NCBI GenBank assembly: GCA_028829895.1
Contig: CM054182.1
Coordinates: 16,760,001-16,824,000, forward strand
Origin: Sinotaia quadrata
Lineage: Eukaryota; Mollusca; Gastropoda; Architaenioglossa; Viviparidae
Length of the DNA stretch: 64,000 nt
Direction: 5' to 3'
Position numbers and translations under genes: made by a program. Positions 52,601 through 64,000 of this stretch are shown piece after piece. The notes under the pieces were generated by a model. The model saw only the letters and a program-made list of their open reading frames with translations. It had not been told where the DNA came from and did not search any database. Numbering within the stretch: the stretch's first letter is position 1; each line of letters starts with the position of its first letter.

Positions 52601-53720
52601 ATACATACCCTATTATGAGGCAAAAAACTACTAATTAATGACATGTAAATTTCAGATTCACACACTTTGTGATCATTTTTTTTTCATTCGCATTTGTGCT
52701 GTATGTACTTTTCAATTGTGCTGTAATTATACGTTAAATGCGTAAAGATGAATTAATATAAAATATTTTAATTGAAAATGCCTAAGATTATTCTTTCAAC
52801 TTATTGTACAAATACAAATGTAAATTAAAATGCAATATTATTCTCTCACCTTGAACAAAAAAATATTTTAATTAAAAAGCAAAATTATTCTCACACCTTG
52901 AGCTACAAATACAAATTTGAATTAAAAGCAAGATTATTCTTTCCCCTTGACCTACAAATAAATATTTTATTTAAAATGCAAGTTTATTCTCTCTCTCCTT
53001 GACCTACAAATACAAATTTGAATTAAAATACTAGCGCAAAACATAAACGCAAGAGTAAGGTTGTATGCTTTTCACACGGATAAACATTAAAATTTATTTA
53101 TAATGCTATTCTTTCTAATTTAAAAATCAGACCATACTATTAAGGAAAATAATGTCTTTATTTAATGCTGATTTTTTTTAAGGACTATTTTACTTTCCGC
53201 ATTGAAATTCGAAAAGCGAACTCAACACAAGCAATTTTGATGTCAGATTATTTTCATGTGTGGTCTGATCATTTCTAATATTTTATTTTTTTCCTAGAAG
53301 CGCGAATGAATTAAAAATGCTTTTTTGAAAAATTTGCTTGGTTCTATTTACAAATATGCATTCAATTGAATATCAAAGGCAGGATTGCTAAATACTATTG
53401 ATGAAAAATATATTACATTTATGAGACAATCTGAATACTGTGTTTTCTCTATACACATACGTTGCATTAGACTTTACGTAGAAAAATAAACACGATAAAT
53501 AGCCACAGGTCAGTTTCAAGAATATAAATAGGTTTATTCATGGAGACGTACAAATCATCGTGAAGTGTTAAATACTGGACCCTCATTTCTTTTTTGTTTA
53601 AAAAAAAACAAAATGCGCATATCGTCTATTTCAAGAAAGTGCTTAATTTATATTTAAATAAGAAATGTTTAGCATAATCCATTTTTATCACTTTAAAAGA
53701 CTTCTCAAGATACGTCTTTT
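52601..53720. repeat. Intergenic AT-rich; degenerate repeats at 52770-53030
   Basis: Four to five loose units of 'attattctctcaccttgacctacaaataca' plus 'aatttgaattaaaa.gcaa' lie at 52770-53030. 53031-53720 is unique and very AT-rich. Confidence 0.65.
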
Positions 53721-53885
53721 TCTTCAACAAGATCAGTTCTGTCTCATCTGTGTAATTGTTCAAACTGTAGCACTGTGTCAGGTGTGTCATTGTTCAAACT
53801 GTAGCACTGTCTCATCTGTGTCATTGTTCAAACTGTAGCACTCTCATCTGTGTCATTGTGCAAACTGTAACACTGAGTTTCCAGT
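53721..53885. repeat. Minisatellite, 33-48 bp unit
   Basis: Three to four units of tctgtgtcattgttcaaact plus 'gtagcactg'. Confidence 0.88.
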
Positions 53886-53889
53886 ATAT

Positions 53890-54467
53890 TCATCTCTTAC
53901 TCCATTCTTTCTTACTTTCAAAGCTCAACTTACAATTTCCTGCAACAGTATTTATTAGCCCAATACAAGCATACAGCATAATAAATACAACATAATTTTA
54001 TGAACGGGTTCACTAGAAACAATGTCAAGTGCCTAGCATACTACATACAAGCATCATAGTTCACAAGCTATAGAAATAATAGTCTACTCACATAATACAT
54101 ATCTATGTAAAACGCAAAGTATTATATATCAATAGCAAAATGCACAAAATATTTCGAAGTCTATTTTCTCTCAATCAGTCAGTTAACTCACCATTAAGCT
54201 AATGGCCATCTTTCAAGACCGGACGTCTGCCAGTCCAAATTCAAAATTATGAAAATAAATTCTTTAAACTAGGTAAACTTTGATCTCAGCCCATTGTCTG
54301 GTCTCATTCTTGTAAATCTTAACAATTGGATAATAAAAACTATTCATCCACCTAAAACTGGTTTAGATTACATCAGCAAGTTTCTAGCACAGTCTCCAGT
54401 TAACATTGGCAACAAAGATATAATTGTTAAGTGTAGAAATAGGGATAGGCAAATTTACTACACCACA
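53890..54467 (+). mobile_element. Family A element, 3' fragment
   Basis: Collinear with copy 1 from about its position 2540 onward: ttatttattagcc, 'gttaactcaccattaagcta', 'tctcagcccattg', 'ggataggcaaatttac' and the ACCACA end. It is truncated at the 5' side. Confidence 0.8.
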
Positions 54468-54474
54468 AACAGTT

Positions 54475-54775
54475 AATCTCCTCCATCTTTTCAACCATTC
54501 CTACATCCTGCTTATAGTCATTCCTACACCCTGCTATAGTCATTCCTACACCCTGCTTATAGTCATTCCTACACCCTGCTATAGTCATTCCTACACCCTG
54601 CTTACAGTCATTCTTACATTGTGCTTATAGCCATTCCTATACCCTGTTATAGTCATTCCCACACCCTGCTATAATTATTTCTACATCCTGCTTATAGTCA
54701 TTCCTACACCCTGCTTATAGTCATTCCTACACACTGCTATAGTCATTCCTACACCCTGCTTACAGTCATTCACTA
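54475..54775. repeat. Minisatellite, about 22 bp unit
   Basis: About 13 units of attcctacaccctgcttata plus 'gtc'. Confidence 0.94.
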
Positions 54776-55011
54776 TTTATTAATAAAGTAAAACTCCGCC
54801 CGGTTTATTCTGAATATTTTTAGATTGCCAGTCACGTGATATCCTTGCACGCTCCTGTATGTCAGTCACCCGATTAAAGTTAGAATTATCTTCTTTTCTG
54901 TAATTTGTCAAAATTCTTGGCCTAAGTAGTTTTGAGTTGACACCTTGTAGTTGGAGGAAAGCTTCTTCCACTCACATCCTCCAACTATCTCCATCTTTCG
55001 GACTAGCCAGA
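54776..55011. other. Intergenic sequence
   Basis: Unique sequence; nothing recognised. Confidence 0.5.
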
Positions 55012-55312
55012 CCTGCTGTATGTTTCTACTTCTTTGTCAGACCTGCTGTATGTTTCTACTTCTTTGTCAGACCTGCTGTATGTTTCTACTTCTTTGTCAG
55101 ACCTGCTGTATGTTTCTACTTCTTTGTCAGACCTGCTGTATGTTTCTACTTCTTTGTCAGACCTGCTGTATGTTTCTACTTCTTTGTCAGACCTGCTGTA
55201 TGTTTCTACTTCTTTGTCAGATCTGCTGTATGTTTCTCCTTCTTTGTCAGACCTGCTGTATGTTTCTACTTCTTTGCCAGACCTGCTATATGTTTCTACT
55301 TCTTTGTCATAA
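55012..55312. repeat. Minisatellite, 30 bp unit, ten copies
   Basis: Units of gacctgctgtatgtttctac plus 'ttctttgtca'. The first seven copies are identical, so expansion is recent. All three forward frames are open because 30 is divisible by three. Confidence 0.97.
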
Positions 55313-55555
55313 TAACTAGTTTAAACATCTGGTCCTAAACTCTTGCCTTAATGCCATATCCTAAGATTGGGGGTAATACTCTAGGTCCTAAATACATGTC
55401 TTAATAACATAATTATTATCTTAATACCGGGTCGTAATACTTTGTGTAATGTCTGGTCTCTAAACTAGTGTTTTAACATCAAATCCTAAAATGGATGTTT
55501 ACATTGTTACCTGATTCTAAACTAAGCCAGTACTAACATATGGTTTTCACTCCAG
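55313..55555. other. Intergenic sequence
   Basis: Loose 'ctaaactagtg..taacatc..tccta' similarities; otherwise unique. Confidence 0.45.
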
Positions 55556-55668
55556 GTCCAACTGCTTAGTACCTGGGTGCACACACTGTGTCGATTTATT
55601 GTCGTTTCGTACGCAGCCATTGATGAAGTTGCTCAAGCGTGAGATAAGTCACATAGAGAATAACTCAG
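55556..55668 (+). CDS. Candidate exon of an unknown gene (weak)
   Basis: 113 bp between an acceptor-like cactccag and a donor CTCAG|GTGAGC. One frame is open through it and reads SNCLVPGCTHCVDLLSF then PLMKLLKREISHIENN. I do not recognise the protein. It has a Cys-rich start and an amphipathic end, stands out from repeats around it and has a consensus donor. No partner exon with a matching phase was found nearby, and a second open segment after 55732 (acceptor tttcag) does not share its phase. It could be a chance open frame. Confidence 0.2.
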
Positions 55669-55799
55669 GTGAGCGACAGTCTCGATATTAGTCATTATTG
55701 TACACTGAAACACCCCATGCGTGTCATTTCAGCACGAAGCTAATGCGGCAATCAGCCAGTGGGACGGCTGCGTCTCCTGGAGTAAGGGTGTGTTCAAAG
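55669..55799. other. Higher-complexity spacer
   Basis: 55733-55795 is open (QWDGCVSWSKG) after an acceptor-like catttcag, but the frame then runs into a minisatellite. Confidence 0.3.
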
Positions 55800-56100
55800 A
55801 GCTTCACCTGATTAAACAGTTTGCTCTCAACCCGATTAAAACTACTCCACCTTATTGGGGTGCGCTCTCAACCCGATTAAAACTACTCCACCTTATTGGG
55901 GTGCGCTCTCAACCCGATTAAAACTACTCCACCTTATTGGGGTGCACTCTCATTCCGATTAAAACTACTCAAACCTCATGGGAGTTTGTTATCAATTCAA
56001 TTAAATATATTACTCCTTATGGGAGGTGCTTTCAACCCAATTAAAACTATTCCTCAGTAATGGAGTTTGTTCTCAACCCGATTAAAATAATGAGTATTCT
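55800..56100. repeat. Minisatellite, 40 bp unit
   Basis: About six units of caacccgattaaaactactc plus 'caccttattggggtgcgctct'. The first three are identical. Confidence 0.94.
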
Positions 56101-57010
56101 TTTAGAATGCTTGCATCAACATGATTACAACCACTCTTCTATAAAGGAGTTTATTTTTCAAACTGGTTAAAACCACTTCTTCTTAAAGACGTTTGTTCTG
56201 TAAAAAAAAAAAAAAAAAAAAATTCTCATTAAGGTAGCTTAGTCTCCTCTTTAAAATGAAAATGTGTTCTATTGTAAAACCACTATTTCTTTAGGAAATT
56301 TATTCTCCAGTTTAAAACCGCTTCACATAAGGGAGTGTGCTCCCCTTAGAAAACCACTTTACTTGAGGAAGTGTGTTTTCCGGTTTAAAACCATTTCAAG
56401 TAAGGAAGTGTGTTCACCTGTTTAAGACCACCTCACTTAAGGAATTGTGTTCTCCTGTTGAAAACCACTTAACGTAAGGAATTGTGTTCTCCTGTTGAAA
56501 ACCACTTAACGTAAGGAATTGTGTTCTCCTGTTGAAAACCACTTAACGTAAGGAAGTGTGTTCTCCTATTTACAATCATTTAAAGTATGGAAGTGTGTTC
56601 TTCGGTTTAAAAACACTTTACTTAAGGGAATGTGTTCTCCAATTCAACAAATTATCTCAACCTTTTTTCAAACCACTACTCCTGACTTTAAAGACATTTG
56701 TTTTCATCTCGTTAAAACTAGTCCTTAAGGAAGTTTGTTCTGTTTAAAACGACTCCTGCTTAAAGAAGTTTGTTCTGTTTTAAACGACTCCTACTTAAGG
56801 ACATTAAAGTTCCCAACCTATTAAAGCCACTCCTCTTTAAGGACGTTTGTTTTATAAAACCGCTCCTAGTTAAGGAAACCTTGTTCTCAACCTGACAAAA
56901 CCACCCCAACCCCTTAAGGAAACCTTGTTCTCATCCTGATAAAACCACCCCAACCCCTTAAGGAAGCCTTGTTCTCATCCTGATAAAACTATTCGCCCTT
57001 AAGGAAATTT
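56101..57010. repeat. Degenerate minisatellite, about 38 bp unit
   Basis: Older continuation: loose units of 'acttaaggaagtgtgttctcctgtttaaaaccac', with three fresh copies at 56440-56555 and a pair at 56880-56960. A poly-A run lies at 56201-56221. Confidence 0.85.
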
Positions 57011-57739
57011 TCTCAACGTTTAAAACCGCTCCTTAGTATTCGTTCAAGACGCCACTTTATTGGTGGAGAGTTCATTTTTGTTTTGTACTTGCAATTCCAG
57101 GTCTCTAAACAAATAAATCGACATGTATTTCGGAGTAACCTGGTTTCCTAATATCTTGCTTATTTCTTTGCAATGTCAATTATCCACGTGTTCCACAGTG
57201 TGCCTGTTCTCCTTAACAGGCATTATTCTTTATTTACGGTAAGTTTGCTTGTTATGAGTTTGTTGTTTTATTTCAGATAAGTTGTTTAAAATGGTGTCCT
57301 TTATTTTCTGTAAGTTTGCTCGTTATGAGTCTGTTGTTTTATTTCAGATAAGTTGTTTAAAATGGTGTCCTTTATTTTCTATACGTTTACTCTATAGTGG
57401 AGTTTATCCTTATTTCCTGTACATTTCCATTTTACTGTTGGTGTTTATTTTTCAGTTTAAGTTACTGGTAGGGTTCTTTATTTTCGGTAAGTTACCTGTT
57501 ACTGGTCATTATTATTATATCTTACTTTTGTGAGAGTATAGTATAAAGTTTCCTTTCGTCCTCAGCATGAGTTAAATATGGTAACAAGCTGGTCGATATT
57601 ATTTAAAATGGCAAATAAAGTGCCAATTTTAAACACATTTAAATGCTCCCTTTTGAAAGATAATATCATTCACTGTTCTTTAATTACGTCGTTTAATATC
57701 AAAATGTTCAAGAGACGTACTCATCTTCTCCCGTGTCCA
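57011..57739. other. Intergenic with a 70 bp duplication
   Basis: Two copies of 'gtttgttgttttatttcagataagttg' plus 'tttaaaatggtgtcctttattttct' at 57257 and 57327. Each has ttatttcag, acceptor-like. Otherwise unique. Confidence 0.6.
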
Positions 57740-58235
57740 ATTTTGTCTATAGGTAAGCGAAGTTTATACTTGACGTGTCCAATTTGGTCTATAGGTAAGC
57801 GAAGTTTATACTTGACGTGTCCAATTTGGTCTATAGGTAAGCGAAGTTTATACTTGTGTCCAATTTTGTCTATAGGTAAGCGAAGTTTATACTTGACGTG
57901 TCCAGTGTTGTCTATAGGTAAGCGAAGTTTATACTTGACGTGTCCAGTGTTGTCTATAGGTAAGCGAAGTTTATACTTGACGTGTCCAGTGTTGTCTATA
58001 GGTAAGCGAAGTTTATACTTGACGTGTCCAGTGTTGTCTATAGGTAAGCGAAGTTTATACTTGACGTGTCCAGTGTTGTCTATAGGTAAACGAAGTTTAT
58101 ACTTGACGTGTCCAGTGTTGTCTATAGGTAAGTGAAGTTTATACTTGACGTGTCCAGTGTTGTCTATAGGTAAACGAAGTTTATACTTGACGTGTCCAGT
58201 GTTGTCTATAGGTAAATGAAGTTTATACTTGACGC
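57740..58235 (+). repeat. 42 bp array with back-to-back acceptor/donor-like motif
   Basis: About 12 units of gtctataggtaagcgaag plus 'tttatacttgacgtgtccagtgtt'. Each unit has TATAG|GTAAGC, so an AG acceptor is followed directly by a good donor, as in recursive-splicing sites. The period is a multiple of three, which explains a long open frame here. No gene is assigned around it. Confidence 0.95.
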
Positions 58236-58619
58236 CTGTACATTGTTTTTATGCAAATTTAAGTCAGCAAGACATTTTATACAAGGATTATGATGTGTGT
58301 TGGATGGGGAAGGAAGTTTTCACAACATGGGTTGTTCGATGATTGCAGGGGGTGCTGAAGACACTTCTGCAGTGATTATGGAAGAGTTAAATTAGATAAT
58401 AGTAGTGGTGATGGTGGTTGTTGTGGTGATGGTGGTCGTTGTGGTGGTGTTAGGGATGGGTAGTAGGTCATATGATGATTGCATAATGGTTATGCGGAGT
58501 TTACACCAGACGATTTTACAATTGTTATGCGGAGTTTACACCAGACGATTTTACAATTGTTATACGGAGCTTTAACACCTTTAAAAAATCTAGGAAATTG
58601 GGATCGACCAAATCCAGCA
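58236..58619. other. Intergenic sequence with GGT-rich and duplicated parts
   Basis: A GGTGRT-rich patch lies at 58403-58450. 'ttatgcggagtttacaccag' is duplicated at 58489 and 58529. Confidence 0.55.
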
Positions 58620-59404
58620 AATGAAAGCATTTAATATGAAGGAGAGAGGGTGAGGGGACAAAAAAGCGTTGGAGCGTACAAGAAGAAAATGTTTTGATAG
58701 AAAGAAATTATTCTCAGGAAAAGTAAAAACAATAAAACAAGCCATAGAGAAAATACAATGCAAAACCTGGCAGGGCAAAAAGAGGAAAACATGTCAATGT
58801 AAAAAAAAAAACTACAAGAAAAGAAATCATAAACATCGCAAAATGTTATAGTAAAAGCCAAAGAAGTGAAGCAAATAGGACAATATGTTAAGGTAAAAAC
58901 AGAAAAGCACACAAATGGGGAAACACGTTCAGGTAAAATCCACAAGAAACAAATGATAAACAGGAAAAAATATTTTTTTCAAAAAAAGCCACACGAAAAC
59001 ACACAAATATGACACTATGTGAACGTGAAAACTGAAGAAGAAAAAACAAATGGGAAAAATATTACGTTAAAATCCACAAAAAACAAATAATAAACATTAC
59101 AAATAAAACATTATAAAAATGACAAAGAAAATTTAAAAAAACACGACAAACGAAACAACTCATGCACGTCATAAAATTTTAAGGCAAAATCACGAGAATA
59201 AACATGGGAAGAAACAAAAAACAAAATCATTGCGAAATACACACACATAAAAAGAATAAAGACATCACAGAAGAAAATCTGAAGACGCGCAGAGAATTTC
59301 ATAGAAGAAAGTCAAGAAATAGAGGCAAGGAAACAACGCAGATACAAATAGAAAAATTATCACGTTAAAAGATCTGTCAAATGAAATGTCTCATACAACA
59401 TTTT
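58620..59404. repeat. A/purine-rich tract of decayed repeats
   Basis: The + strand is strongly biased to A and G/C-poor, with loose 'cacaagaaacaaatgataaaca' and 'aaaatccacaaaaaacaaa' units. No coding signal. Confidence 0.65.
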
Positions 59405-59665
59405 TTTCTTTAAGTCACAAATAGTCACAATGAAAGTCACAAATAGTCACAATGAAAGTCACATATAGTCACATATAGTCACAATGAAAGTCACAAATAG
59501 TCACAATGAAAGTCACATATAGTCGCAATGATAGTCACAATGAAAGTCACATATAGTCACAATGAAAGTCACAAATAGTCACAATGAAAGTCACAAATAG
59601 TCACAATGAAAGTCACATATAGTCACAATGAAAGTCACATATAGTCACAATGAAAGTCATAAAAT
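59405..59665. repeat. Minisatellite, 22 bp unit, about 11 copies
   Basis: Units of agtcacaatgaaagtcacaa plus 'at', with some 33-bp composite units. Confidence 0.95.
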
Positions 59666-60769
59666 TGTCTCCAATTCTCAGTAGGATAATTAAATTTGCT
59701 TATTATATGTTTAATATAAAGTTGCCAGTGCAAAGTATGTCTCTAGTTCTCATTAAGATGATTATGTTTGCCTTGTATGTTTTTAACATTCTAGTGTATG
59801 TTACAGCATGATTAGGTGGTTTGAAAAAAATAACGGGAAAAAAAGCGTTATCAAAAATATGAATAGAGAAGATACTAAACAAAAATGTAGGCGACACTAA
59901 ATAAAACAAATTAATTTACATAGTTATACTCTGTAGAAATGCATTAGCAGTAAAATATCAGTCTTTTATGGTTAATAGATATATATCTAATGTTATTTAC
60001 CAATTAAAATCAATACTTAAAATATCAGTCTTTTATGGTTAAGATATATATATCTAATATTATTTACAAATCAAAATCACTACTTAAAATATTAGGTTTT
60101 TAAGGTATAGATAGATAGATAGATAGATAGACGGACGGACGGACGAATAGATAGATAGATAGATAGATAGCAGGATGACGTGAGAAATGCTGGCTTAGGC
60201 ATTACGTCTACCTTGAGGTAGATAGTTATTTAGTGTACATATACTGTACGTATTGCTGGTCGTGGTGGACCTTTAATTGTATCCCCGCTAGTTCACAAGT
60301 ACAGACAGCACGCAATTCTTTTCTCGCTCAACTGATTCTTGTCCGTCCACTTCTGTCTATACTGATATTTGTGGAGCGTTGTAGTCTTCTCACTTTAAAC
60401 TGAGATTTTATTCTCTACATTTTTTTTAATTGTGTTTTTATCTTCCATTCACAGCACCGGAATGCGAATAAATTGCTCGGTCAGCGAAAACAGCCGACAT
60501 TGTTTAATGCCGCAAACGCGCTCGCAAAAATAAAGGCAGATTACTTTGAAAATCACGCTTCCGTCAGCTTTAAAGGCTCTCAGCGTTTTCCAGTGATAAA
60601 ATTGTAATTATATGGTAATTTTATTCATTAATCTCAGTTTTGATCACCCCGGCCCTCGCAGTGTATTCTCAGTGTTTTCCCAGTGTATGGTGAACCGAAG
60701 TTACCATGCTTCTATCAAGTGCAGTTAAAAAATAGAAGAAATACCCTTGGATGAATTATTACATCGTCC
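59666..60769. other. Intergenic; GATA/GACG microsatellite and a high-complexity block
   Basis: A pair of about 75-bp repeats lies at 59955-60090. A GATA/GGAC microsatellite lies at 60104-60170. 60440-60720 is non-repetitive and of even composition, and could be a conserved non-coding element. Confidence 0.5.
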
Positions 60770-60998
60770 TCGTTTGGCTTCTATTGACAATTCACTTAAA
60801 TCACTTCACCGCATAAAGAAACTTCTATTGACAATTCACTTAAATCACTTCACCGCATAAAGAAATTTCTATTGACAATTCACTTAAATCACTTCACCGC
60901 ATAAAGAAACTTCTATTGACAATTCACTTAAATCACTTCACCGCATAAAGAAACGTCTATTGACAATTCACTTAAATCACTTCACCGCATAAAGAAAC
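60770..60998. repeat. Minisatellite, 45 bp unit, five copies
   Basis: Units of cttctattgacaattcactt plus 'aaatcacttcaccgcataaagaaa'; almost identical. Confidence 0.96.
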
Positions 60999-61034
60999 TT
61001 TGTCCCTTGTACCTCTAGTGTCATTTTTACAAAT

Positions 61035-61345
61035 CAATAACCAGACTTCTGCCACTCCATAAATTCAAAGTGATTAGATCATTAGAAATTAAAATTATTT
61101 CAGCAAGTAAACTTTGATCTCATTGGTTGGTCATGTTCTTGTAAATCTTAACCATTGGATAATAAAGACCGGTTTTGATTATTACATCAGAAGTTCTAAC
61201 ACATTCTTCATGAGTTGTTTACTCCAACTCTGACACATAAAAAATACCACCATAAGCAGTGCTCAAAGTCATGTCACATTGGCATTTAACAATTTATATA
61301 ACAATTAAGTTTAAAAATAGGGATAGGCAAATTTACTCCACCACA
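61035..61345 (+). mobile_element. Family A element, 3' fragment
   Basis: Collinear with the end of copy 1: 'cttctgccactccataaattcaaagtgattag', 'taaccattggataataaa', 'ggataggcaaatttactc' and the CCACCACA end. The 5' part is missing. Confidence 0.8.
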
Positions 61346-61639
61346 CAATGTTTGTTGAAGAAACTGGTCTTCTTAACCCGTATTATAACATCATCGTATA
61401 CAGAAATTAATTTTTCATTTTAGTGACATTTTTACAAATCAAATGTACAATAATTGTGTTCTATTTAACTCTAATTTATTTTACAAATCACTTTATAAGG
61501 AAAATGTGCTCCGTGCTTCATTTATTTCTAGTGTCATTTTTATGTATCACTGTACAGAGAAAATTTGTTCAGCTTGTCACTTCGTATTGCATAAAATATA
61601 TGAGTTCTTATTAATTCTAATGATTTAAATACCTGATCT
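61346..61639. other. Intergenic sequence
   Basis: AT-rich with loose 'agtgtcatttttacaaatca' copies; no gene. Confidence 0.5.
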
Positions 61640-61945
61640 AATTCAAAGTATCATTTGTATTTCACCTAGTTCTAGTGGCATTTATATTTCACTTAATTCG
61701 TGTCATTTATATTTGCCTAGTTCTAGTGTCATTTATATTTCACTTAATTCTAGTGTCGTTTATATTTACCTAGTTCTAGTGCCATTTATATTTCATTCTA
61801 GTGTCATTTGTATTTCACTTAATTCTAGTGGCATTTATATTTACCTAGTTCTAGTGGCATTTATATTTCACTCACTTCTAGTGTCATTTATATTTGCCTA
61901 GTTCTAGTGTCATTTATATGTCACCTAATTCTTGTGTCCCACAGA
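61640..61945. repeat. Minisatellite, about 27 bp unit
   Basis: About 11 units of ctagtgtcatttatatttca plus 'cttaatt'. Confidence 0.93.
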
Positions 61946-62044
61946 TTAAAGTAATTCTGCTCAAATAATAATTCTTGATGCGGTGAATTGATTTTGCTGT
62001 GGTATTTTCTTCAATTACATGGCGCTGGACTTCGAGTATGATCA
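61946..62044. other. Short spacer
   Basis: Unique sequence. Confidence 0.5.
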
Positions 62045-62425
62045 TTGTGACCTAATAAAAACAATTTGACTTCATGTCCACTGTGTGACCAGACAAAACA
62101 ACTTGACTTAATGTCTACTGTGTGACCTGACAAAACAACTTGATTTAATGTCCAGTGTGTAACCTGACAAAACAACTTATCTTAATGTCCCACTTTGTGA
62201 TTTGACTAAATAACTTGACTTAACGTCCAATTTGTGACCTGACAAAACAACGTGGCTTAGTGTCCACTTGTGACTTGACCAAACATCTTGACTTAATGTG
62301 TCCCACTGTTGACCTGACCAAACAACTTGACTTAATGTCCACTGTGGACCCGACAAAACAACTTGACTTAAATGTCCACTGAGTGACCTGACAAACAACT
62401 TGACGTCCACTGAGTGACTTGACAC
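62045..62425. repeat. Minisatellite, about 37-40 bp unit
   Basis: About nine units of aacttgacttaatgtccact plus 'gtgtgacctgacaaaac'. Confidence 0.94.
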
Positions 62426-62669
62426 ATTGAATATAACGTAAATAAAAATAATATAAGAGCAACTGCGATTAGTGATTGTTGGTTGGTGACACGGAAAACA
62501 AGGCAATGGCTTCCGCTGATAAATGTCCATATAGTAACAGGGCGAGAGGTGGTAAGTTCGGGACATCGGTAATGCTTGTACTCGGACTTAAAATATCCTT
62601 TATCATCTGTGTACGCCATACTTAGTCATAGATTTCTTAACTATAGACAGACATCAGCTCGTGAAGTGT
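62426..62669. other. Intergenic sequence
   Basis: Unique sequence; nothing recognised. Confidence 0.5.
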
Positions 62670-62960
62670 GCAAAGAACTTCTGTTTCTAGTTGACACTAG
62701 CTCACTGAATTATGCAAAGAACTTTTGTTTCTGGTTGGCACTAGCTCACTGAATTATGCAAAGAACTTCTGTTTCTGGTTGGCACTAGCTCACTGAATTA
62801 TGCAAACTACTTTTTGTTTCTAGTTGGCCTTGTCTGACTGAATTGTGCCAAGAACCTTCTATTTCCTGTTTGGCAGTGGCTCACTGAATTGTGCCAAAAA
62901 CCTATTTCTAGTTGGCATCGGCTCACCGCATTGCACAAAGGACCATCTATTTCTAGCTTA
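62670..62960. repeat. Minisatellite, about 44 bp unit
   Basis: About six units of actagctcactgaattatgc plus 'aaagaacttctgtttctggttggc'. Confidence 0.93.
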
Positions 62961-64000
62961 AGCTTACTTGCATTCCAGAAAACAGGTATAGTTTTGACCT
63001 GTACTACAGGGAATTACGTAAACATTGAAACATTATCAAACCAAATAATCAGATACCACTAATACGACCTTGTCTGCCTATAATTTAACCATGCATTGAA
63101 ATCTACCCGACCATTCATAATTCTATTTGCCAGCTCGTTGGGAGAGTGGGGAGGGGGTGCAGCCGACGGATAAAACCAGAGCGTAACCGATGGGGTTAAA
63201 AAAAAAAAAAAAGAAGTAAGATTCATTAAACTAGTTTAACTTGGAGACAAACTCAACAGGACAATCGGAATGAAAAGATGAGAGGTGACGGGTCCCTCAG
63301 AAGACGTTCGCAAAGCAGAAAAATATAATCTGGCGAGTCAAGCAGCTTGGGGGCTAATCCGCGCTCACCGAAGACCTCTGTCATCAGGGGCACGCAAATA
63401 TCGAGCACAGCGCTGCTGACATCGTAAGTTGTCGGCCCTGTCCTTTTGGCGACAAGCGGCCGACCCAAGGCGAGTCTCGCCGGCGCGGAGTACTCGGTGA
63501 TTGGAATGTCTGACGCTTAGTGTTGTCATTGTCGGGACAGCACCCATTCATAGCGCAACTGATGGCGGGCCGCGATAGCTTAGTTTCGTGTCCACGGCTA
63601 GCTCTTTGTTCTTTCAGTTAACTTTTTATTTTTTATTTTTGAGCACTTGCTCGCATCAACTTCGACGTTGGTAGTTTTCATTCTTTTCCGAGATGGTAAG
63701 TTGCTTGTATGGTTCGAATCTTTCAGCACTGAAACTTGCCACCTAACACAGGTCATCCTTTTCATGATGGGCGCCAATCAGCACAGATAAATCGTGTACT
63801 TAGGCACGTCAATGCTATTCATCATAGTCCCAAAATAAAATTTGCCGGCCTTTGCGATCCTCATTTTTATTGACCGACCACACAGTTCGTTTCCGTTTTC
63901 GAGGTAATTTAACTGCCATTAAGTCGTCCATTTGACATTTGCTTTGTGATTGTATTCTTAATCGACTTACATTTCTTGTTTATCTTTGTTGTAAAGTAGA
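62961..64000. other. High-complexity terminal block
   Basis: Nearly free of tandem repeats. 63230-63600 is GC-richer with CpGs and is open in short frames on the minus strand without recognisable domains. It could be a conserved regulatory region or the edge of the next gene. Confidence 0.35.

Noticed and set aside
54937..55338. Three parallel frames of 92-133 codons
   Set aside because: A perfect 30-bp repeat keeps all forward frames open; the content is low complexity.
57578..58135. 185-codon open frame
   Set aside because: It is a translation of a 42-bp minisatellite; no homology recognised.
63253..63468. 71-codon minus-strand frame
   Set aside because: No recognisable domain and no convincing splice sites; may be conserved non-coding sequence.
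1..64000. tRNA, rRNA, operon or other bacterial-type features
   Set aside because: None was recognised by eye; the sequence is spliced eukaryotic DNA. A covariance-model scan would be needed to exclude small RNA genes.

Overview
The window is animal nuclear DNA: AT-rich, with spliced genes, large introns and a very heavy load of tandem repeats. The only gene I can assign confidently is the 3' four-fifths of a BMPER / crossveinless-2 (CV-2) orthologue on the + strand. CV-2 is a secreted regulator of BMP signalling. A molluscan or other lophotrochozoan source fits the exon content, intron size and repeat style, but that is an inference; no feature seen here is diagnostic of a taxon.

Gene layout: twelve coding exons lie between 5858 and 38816. 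Every splice junction is GT-AG, the phases join without a break, and together they encode 614 residues plus a TGA stop. In order they give the second half of VWC1, then VWC2, VWC3, VWC4, VWC5, a VWD domain with intact GDPH and CGLCGNYNG motifs, a C8-like cysteine region and a C-terminal TIL domain. The signal peptide and the first half of VWC1 (including the BMP-binding clip known in vertebrate CV-2) must lie upstream of base 1. A polyadenylation signal sits at 39015.

Introns and flanks: almost every intron and much of the 25 kb downstream consists of separate minisatellite arrays (units about 20-60 bp), microsatellites and transposon remnants. One 1.55 kb repeat family, with TG...CA ends and 5-bp target duplications that look like solo LTRs, has two near full-length copies, one internally deleted inverted copy and three 3' fragments. 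A decayed Ty3/gypsy-like gag remnant lies in the intron before the VWD exon.

The most unusual feature is that several minisatellites look as if they grew out of the gene's own splice sites. The array before exon 4 repeats that exon's acceptor and first codons about 25-30 times. The array before exon 7 repeats its acceptor. The array after exon 10 repeats its donor. A downstream array (57740-58235) repeats a back-to-back AG|GTAAGC motif that resembles a recursive-splicing site. From 39 to 64 kb I find no confident second gene, only one weak candidate exon (55556-55668) and a few high-complexity blocks that could be regulatory.
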